Source of the DNA: Agapanthus africanus
Taxonomy: Eukaryota > Streptophyta > Magnoliopsida > Asparagales > Amaryllidaceae
DNA length: 64,000 nt
Assembly: GCA_030015575.1 (NCBI GenBank)
Contig: JASDDO010000014.1
Span: 170,967,911 to 171,031,910 of the forward strand
Direction of reading: 5' to 3'
The position numbers and the translations under genes were made by a program. Shown piece after piece: positions 57,801-64,000 of this stretch. Position 1 is the stretch's first letter. The number at the start of each line of letters is the position of its first letter. Under the pieces are notes generated by a model. That model saw only the letters and a list, made by a program, of their open reading frames with translations, ran no database searches and was not told the DNA's origin.

Positions 57801-57904
57801 AAATGTAAAATTACTATTCGCACCCAAACACGATAAATAAATAAAATACCACAGATAAACAAATACGGAAACAAAAATTGGTATAACTGAACTCGGTTGT
57901 TACA
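54870..57904 (-). mobile_element. Chromovirus 3' LTR
   Basis: 3,035 bp. Plus-strand left end tgtcacgccccgcttcccag and right end ggttgttaca, so on its own strand TGTAACAACC to GAAGCGGGGCGTGACA. GA-rich tracts lie near 56640-56720 and 57185-57205. A GC-rich section with low-complexity frames lies at 56724-57110. No gene. Confidence 0.92.
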
Positions 57905-57974
57905 TTATACCCAACTACAAAAAGAATTTCGTCCTCGAAATTCCAAGAACAAGAAAGGATAAACAATCAACAAA
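57905..57974 (-). other. Chromovirus polypurine tract region
   Basis: After the pol stop (57975-57977) the minus strand reads ggaatttcgaggacgaaatt, then a purine-rich gtagttgggtataa, then the LTR start TGTAACAACC. Same layout as at 7441-7476. Confidence 0.75.
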
Positions 57975-60900
57975 CTACAAGAATAGATGTGGAAACTTCT
58001 GCCGGATTTCATCTTCTCGTTCCTAAGTGGATTCTCTATGTGAGCTATTACCCCAAGAAACAAGTACAAGAGGGATAACTTTGTTCTTAAGAACCTTTTC
58101 CCTTCGATCCACAATCGACATCGGTCGCTCCTCAAAAGTCAAATCTTCTCGGACAGTCGGCTCCGAATGATCCAATACATGTGTTTCGTCTTGAACATAC
58201 TTACGGAGTTAAGATACGTGAAACACGTCATGAACATTCGCCAAGGATTACGGTAACGCTAATCGATACGCCACTTCTCCAACACGTTCCAGAATCTCAA
58301 AAGGTCCAACGAATCGAGGACTAAGCTTTCCTCGACTTCCGAAACGAATCACCCCTCTAGTCGGTGATATCTTCAAGAATACCAAATCACCCACGGCGAA
58401 TTCTAGAGGTCTTCTCGATGTATCTGCCCAACTCTTCTGTCGGTCTTGTGCTGTTTTCATATGATTCCGGATAGTATTAACATTCTCAACTGTCTGCACG
58501 ACCAAATCTGATCCCAACAATTTTCGTTCACCAACATCATACCAACAAACAGGTGAATGACACTTGCGACCATATAAAGGTTCGAATGGAGCCATCTGAA
58601 TAGTCGCCTGAAAACTATTGTTGTAAGAAAACTCCACCAAATGTAGATAATCCTCCCATGAACCCTTGAAGTCTAACATGCAAGCTCTCAATATGTCTTC
58701 AAGAGTTTGGATCGTTCTCTCCGACTGGCCATCTGTCTGAGGATGAGAAGCTGTGTTAAACTTCAATCGAGTTCCCAAACTTTCCTGTAAGCTCCTCCAA
58801 AAGTGTGATAAGAAACGAGTGTCAGGGTCGGACAGGATGCTCACCGGTACTCCATGCAATCTTATTATTTCCTGCATGTACCGCTCTGCCAAAGCTTCTG
58901 TTGATTGACCAACTCGAAATGGTATGAAATGAGTTGCCTTGGTCAATCGATCAACGATCACCCAAACTGCATTGTTGCCTTTCGGACTCCGCGGTAGAGC
59001 TGTCACGAAATCCATAGTTATATGTTCCCACTTCCACTGAGGAATCGGAAGTGGTTGCAATAAACCAGCAACCCTTTGATGTTCAGCCTTAACTTGCTGA
59101 CACACCAAGCACTTTGCCACAAAGCGGGCAATCTCCCGTTTCATGCCTTCCCACCAGAAATGCTGTCGTATATCTCGGTACATCTTCGTGCCTCCTGGAT
59201 GTACGGAATATGCTGAACTGTGCGCCTCTTTCATAAGTTCTTCGCGAATATCTCCTTTTGGCACACAAAAACGGCTACCATATCGCATTGAACCATCTTC
59301 ATGAATCAACAAGTTCGTTCGAAGTCCAGCTTCAACCTGTTCTCGAAACTTCTGTAATCTAGGGTCCTGTAACTGCGCTGCTTTAATGTTCTCGATCAAC
59401 GACGACTGTACTTGCAGCTGCATCAACTGTCCCGAAGAATGCGGTAGCACAACCTCCAAATCAAATCTTTGAAAATCTTCAATAAGTTCCTTCTGTGCAG
59501 TCAACATGTGAATTGCTGGCAACCGACTAAGCGCATCCGGCACGACATTAACTTTTCCCGGATGGTACTTAAGATCAAGATCGTAGTCAGCCATCAGCTC
59601 CAACCATCTACGCTGCCTCATATTAAGCTCCTTCTGCGTGAACACATACTTCAAGCTTTTATTATCAGTGAATACTTCGACCCTTTCGCCTAATAAGTAG
59701 TGTCTTCAAATCTTCAAAGCGAAAATCACAGCTCCTAGCTCCAAGTCATGAGTTGGGTAATTCTTCTCATGGGTCTTCAACTGTCTCGATGCGTACGCTA
59801 TAACCTTTCCGTGCTGCATCAAAACACATCCTAATCCTTTCCCAGATGCGTCGCTGTGAATCACCAATCCTCCGGAACTGTCTGGCACAGTCAGAATAGG
59901 AGCAGTTATCAATCTCTGCTTCAACGCCTCAAAAGCTGACGCACACTTCTCCGTCCACACAAATGGTACTTCCTTGCGCGTAAACTTGGTCAAAGGCTCC
60001 GCCAGACGAGCAAAGTTCTCCACGAACCTTCTGTAATACCCGGCAAGTCCAAGAAAGCTTCTTATCTCCGCAACATTCTTCGGAATCGGCCAATCTCAAA
60101 CTGTTGTAATCTTTTCGGGATCAATGGAGATTCCATCTCCAGACATGACATGTCCCAAAAACTTCACTTCTTCAAGCCAAAACTCGCACTTGCTCATCTT
60201 TGCATACAATTTTTCTTGTCTCAACGTCTGCAGTGCGATCTTCAAATGTTCTACATGCTCTTCAATACTCTTCGAGTAGACCAGAACATCATCAATAAAC
60301 ACCACTATAAACTGATCTAAGAATGGTGAAAAGATTCGGTTCATCAAGTCCATGAATATCGCCGGTGCATTCGTTACTCCGAAGAGCATCACTAAATACT
60401 CGTAATGTCCATACCGAGTTCGAAACGCCGTCTAGCAAATATCTTCTGTTTTAACTCGGACCTGATGATATCCGGATCGCAAATCCAGCTTCGAGAATAC
60501 CCTCACGCCACTAAGCTGCTTAAATAATTCGCCAATACGAGGGATCGGGTACTTATTCTTAATAGTCACCCGGTTTAATTCTCGATAATCGATGCACATC
60601 CTCCTTGTGTCATCTTTCTTCTTGACTAGAAGAACTGGAGCTCCCCAAGGAGAGTTACTGCAGTGAATCCAACCCTTCTCAAGTAATTCAGTAACATGCT
60701 TCTTGACTTCTTCCAACTCCACTGGTGCCATTGGATAGTACGCTTTAGAAACTGGCGCTGCACCAGGAACAAGATCGATCGCAAACTCCACGTCTCGCTT
60801 CGGTGGTAAACCTGATATATCTTCGAACACGTCCATGAAATCTCGAACAACAGCTGGCGCTTCATCTTTATCAACCTCCATCGATGAAAGAACATTAGTT

Positions 60901-62405
60901 GTCGGTCTAGCCATGAACTCGACTGGGCCGACAGAACTGCTTCCTCCAGTAAAGATAAACTCTGAATGTCCGGGAATCTGGAAAATTACTTTCTTTGCCC
61001 TACAATCAATGTGAGCGTGGAAAGTGCCAAGAAAATCCATTCCCAAGACGACTTCATAGCTGCCTGTATCAATCACCAAGAAATCTGCAAATAGCTCCCG
61101 TCCGCAAACAACAACTGCACAGTCCTTACATTCTTTACTAGATATGATCTTTCCATTCCCAGTGTATATGTCCCAGAAACTAGTCAGGGTCGTGCAAGCA
61201 ATCGAGTGTGTAGCAATAAACTTGGACGACATAAAACAATGGGATGCATCAGAATCGAATAACGCTAATGCGGGAAATCCATGAACAAGTAGAATACCTG
61301 AAACAATTTCTCCTGAAGCCTTAGCTTCCTCAGCCGTCAGGGTAAATGCTCGAACTTGATTGGGTCCCTGAGTCAGCTGCTTCTGTCCCTGAAACGGTTT
61401 CTGCGGTGGCTTCTGAACATCATCTTTCATGCGAAGCTTTGACGGACAAGTGCTGATAGTATGATCCGCCGATCCACAAACCAAACAGAGTCCCTGCCTC
61501 CTTCGACATTCCCTTTGCACGTGTCCAGGTATATGGCAGTAGTCACAAATCACGGTCCTTCTCTGATCAACAACAACAGACTTTTTCATCGGTGTTACGC
61601 CACGTCGGTTCACTGGAATACCTCTGCGTCCATGGGCTTGGTTCAGTGCAAATGCCGGCTTCCGCACTGTAACTGCTGGCAGCTGTGTACTCTCAGTCTT
61701 CATTGATAGGCTCTGCTGCTCTCGGGCTGCTGTAAGTACTTGTGAGAAAGTGGTCAAACCCAGGGAGACAATCTGCCTCTGGATGTCCACATCCAAACTG
61801 TGCATGAACCTCCTTGCCCTATCAGCATCGTTGGCAACCAAAGGTCCAGCGAATCTACTGAGCCACGTCCACTCAGCTGCATGTACATCTACAGGCACGC
61901 CATTCTGCTTCAAACTGATAAACTTTTCTTCCATTTCCTCCCGTGCAGTCCGCAGGAAGAACTTCTCCAAGAAACTCTTCGAAAAAACCGCCCAACTGAT
62001 CGGCTTGGGCAAGCGGGTCTCTTCCATAAGCCACCATTCATGGGCATAATCCACCAACTGGATGCGTACCACATCCACCCTCTTATCCTCTGGGATCTGT
62101 GCCGCAACGAGTAAATTCTCCGTGTCAACCAGCCACTGCTCCACTGGCAACGGCTCCTCCAGGCCAGTAAAGACAAACGGACCCAGTCTCCTGAAATCCG
62201 TCACGGTACCCACACGCTCAACTGGTCTGGTTACAACATTGTTCACGGACTGCTGAACAGTCCGCAAACCTTCCTGAAAAGCTTCAGCTTGCTGCTGGTT
62301 CAGCTCGGTCTGTCGCTTTTAGTTCTCAAACATCCCATGGATTACTCCAAGCATAGCGGCTTCGTCAACACGCCTTTGGTACTTTTTCAGATTCTTGTCT
62401 GCCAT
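57975..62405 (-). pseudogene. Chromovirus gag-pol polyprotein, single frame with seven internal stops
   Basis: 1,476 codons from ATG 62405 to TAG 57975, no frameshift, stops at 62319, 60432, 60096, 59706, 58248, 58209 and 58023. Gag: [41 protein letters not shown]; two CCHC knuckles ([28 protein letters not shown]). Protease: [13 protein letters not shown], where the usual DSG or DTG is [63 protein letters not shown]. RNase [36 protein letters not shown]. Integrase: zinc motif ending [43 protein letters not shown]; then [12 protein letters not shown] and a chromodomain-like end (IPLVLVSWGN). A typical complete polyprotein. The stops make this copy inactive. Confidence 0.93.
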
Positions 62406-62787
62406 GTTCCTGAAATCAAAGCACCAAAAGGATTAGCATGATAACAGATTCAAAATATAGATCAAGGATATGAATCAAGGCTAGAACTCCAAGTTACTTA
62501 AATAGAGTACCGCATTGTAACCATGCCGCGGTATCATAGCTACAATCACATAACTCCACCCAAGTCGCCTAAGTTCTTGAGATAAACAAAAGGAAACCAG
62601 GTTTCGAGTCGATATGCAAAGGAGGTTTGCATGTCGTAAAAGTAGAATCATGAGGAGGTTAAGATTTAAAAATGGTAAGACGGTAAGGTGGCAGGACATG
62701 TTTCCTAATCACGAGTATTCTGATTCGTGTATTGGGTCCAATACCCAACTACAAAAGAATCAAACCCGATAAACCTATAACCTATGG
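62406..62787 (-). other. Chromovirus leader between primer site and gag ATG
   Basis: About 380 bp without a coding frame of note. I see no further signal in it. Confidence 0.6.
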
Positions 62788-62799
62788 CTCTGATACCAA
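62788..62799 (-). other. Chromovirus primer-binding site (initiator Met tRNA)
   Basis: Minus strand TGGTATCAGAGC, nine bases after the LTR end. This is the standard primer site of plant chromoviruses and many Copia elements. Confidence 0.9.
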
Positions 62800-62808
62800 A
62801 AGAACCAT

Positions 62809-64000
62809 GTCACACCCCGCTTCCCAGAGTACGCTAAGATAGGCAAATGACATGGTCAACCATGCTACTTATGGATAGGAAATATCCTTCCACAGTCACA
62901 TTACGGCTGTAGAAATATCAAGAACAATAATAAACTATCTAACATATGTCCATAAGCCAGAAATAACGAGTCAAGAATAAAATAATGCGGAAGCAAAAGA
63001 TCCAATACAAGAATAAACTGGAATATACGTCCCATAATGCGGGCTCACATCAGGAATGAAAATGCCGAAAGCAAAAAATGAACTAACTACTAACAAGTCC
63101 TCACTGCTCAGCCTGCTGACTGAAATACTCCTGCTCGGCCTGTAGCGAAGGTAAAGAATCTAGGCCATGCAAAACCCAGACGTCAGTGCGTCATAACATT
63201 AAGCAATAATATAAACAGGGGTAGCAAGACATGCAGGTATGATCATGAACGGTAAAACAGGTAAAACAACAATATAAATAAGGACAGTGAAGAGTAGTGT
63301 GCAGTGAGTAATCTAAACTGGTCTACTGTGTTAACTACTCTCAAGTCTTTGAAATCAATTTGATGAATCATCGATGTAACTTAATAGTATCCCGTGCGTG
63401 CCCGGGATCACGATCTATGACTCTCGGGCTGAATCCGAGACGTGCCGCAAAGCAGTAAAGGGTGGTAGGTAATGACGAGTGATGTCAGCAGCATCACCCC
63501 GGGGCTGGCCTAGCCCATAAGACTGATCAGTAAAGGTATCGAACAGTCAAGTAACAAGTCAGGTTTCATCATTGATTTCCCCATACCCCCAACTTATATA
63601 TGTTCAAGTCAGGGATTAATAAATCTGGAGCTAATGCCAACGCAGGATCAAGCAGGTACAGGTTTGTCTGGATAGACAACAGGAAATGTCCGTAGGGAAA
63701 ACAGGTCAAGTTTGTTGGCATTAGTAACAAGATCAGGTAACAGGTAAAGCCATGGTATGTCAGGTTAAGTCAGGTAGTATATAGGTATCAAGTCATATCA
63801 AGAGGTGCACGGTATCACGTCATATCAAGAAATGGTATATCAAGTCAAGTCAGGGGTGCACAAATATCATGTGGGTGCTCATAATCAAACTAAAATAAGC
63901 ATGGGTATACAAAACAAGTATGGGGTACTAATGGAACAATAAAAATGGAACATTATGATGTGGTATGCAAACTAGGTACAGATTAAAACATATGGATGCA
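62809..64000 (-). mobile_element. Chromovirus 5' LTR, cut by window edge
   Basis: Starts tgtcacaccccgcttcccag on the plus strand and aligns with 54870-56060. About 1.19 kb visible. Differences are few and mostly transitions. Confidence 0.92.

Larger units (their letters stand above)
54870..64000 (-). mobile_element. Nearly complete Ty3/gypsy chromovirus, 5' LTR beyond window
   Basis: 3' LTR 54870-57904, polypurine tract, one gag-pol frame, Met-type primer site (62788-62799), start of the 5' LTR (62809-64000). The LTR parts in view differ by a few per cent, mostly transitions, so this is among the youngest insertions here. Left flank 54865-54869 is tatgt; its partner copy is outside the window. 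Probably Tekay/Del-type, judged by chromodomain tail and primer site. Confidence 0.92.

Noticed and set aside
1-64000. Host protein-coding genes
   Set aside because: Every frame with recognisable motifs belongs to a retroelement. The remaining long frames fall in LTRs or repeats.

Overview
This window looks like a block of plant nuclear heterochromatin built almost entirely of nested transposable elements. I found no host gene, rRNA gene or true tRNA gene. The plant assignment rests on the families present: Ty3/gypsy chromoviruses with a chromodomain tail and an initiator-Met-type primer site, Tat-lineage elements with an extra RNase H, an Athila-like element with an Asp-tRNA-type primer site, and a plant RTE-type LINE. 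Reading frames are mostly broken by stop codons. No species can be named from the sequence alone.

Layout. (1) 1-39700 is a tandem array of a gag-only, non-autonomous chromovirus-like element (TR-GAG type) with ~3.0 kb LTRs: LTR A (1-5929, 5' end outside the window), internal region 1 (5930-7476), LTR B (7477-10518), internal region 2 (starting at 10519, in three pieces) and LTR C (37195-39700, truncated). LTR B serves both internal regions. An RTE LINE (1581-4871, minus) sits in LTR A. Internal region 2 is split by two related minus-strand Tat-like elements: X (10561-26590) and Y (27103-36210), with target duplications GAACY and GCCGT. X is hit by Athila-like element Z (13017-20780, duplication GCACT), and a Copia-type LTR (about 25387-26381) lies beside its truncated right LTR. 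Y carries a truncated chromovirus LTR (29092-31849) between RT and RNase H. (2) 39701-49013 is chromovirus 'V' on the plus strand: an integrase/chromodomain tail, a 7.5 kb LTR block, an internal remnant and a second truncated LTR. (3) 49014-49590 is the LTR end and gag start of a diverged gag-only subfamily 'D'. (4) 49591-54869 is a relative of Z ('Z2', minus), containing a clean solo LTR of subfamily D (50156-52850, duplication TGTAT). (5) 54870-64000 is a nearly complete chromovirus on the minus strand with 3' LTR, one 1,476-codon gag-pol frame carrying seven internal stops, primer site, and the start of the 5' LTR.

Working relationships. The gag-only elements share the outer 10 bp and the last 18 bp of their LTRs with the gag-pol chromovirus at 54870-64000, which suggests mobilisation in trans. 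The most unusual signals are: a tRNA-like A-box/B-box unit with T-run terminator inside the LTRs of the gag-only family; LTRs of X and Y built from strings of short perfect palindromes and CACGTG clusters; an unrecognised 584-codon frame in Z interrupted only by two UAG codons; and two cases of one LTR flanked by internal sequence on both sides.
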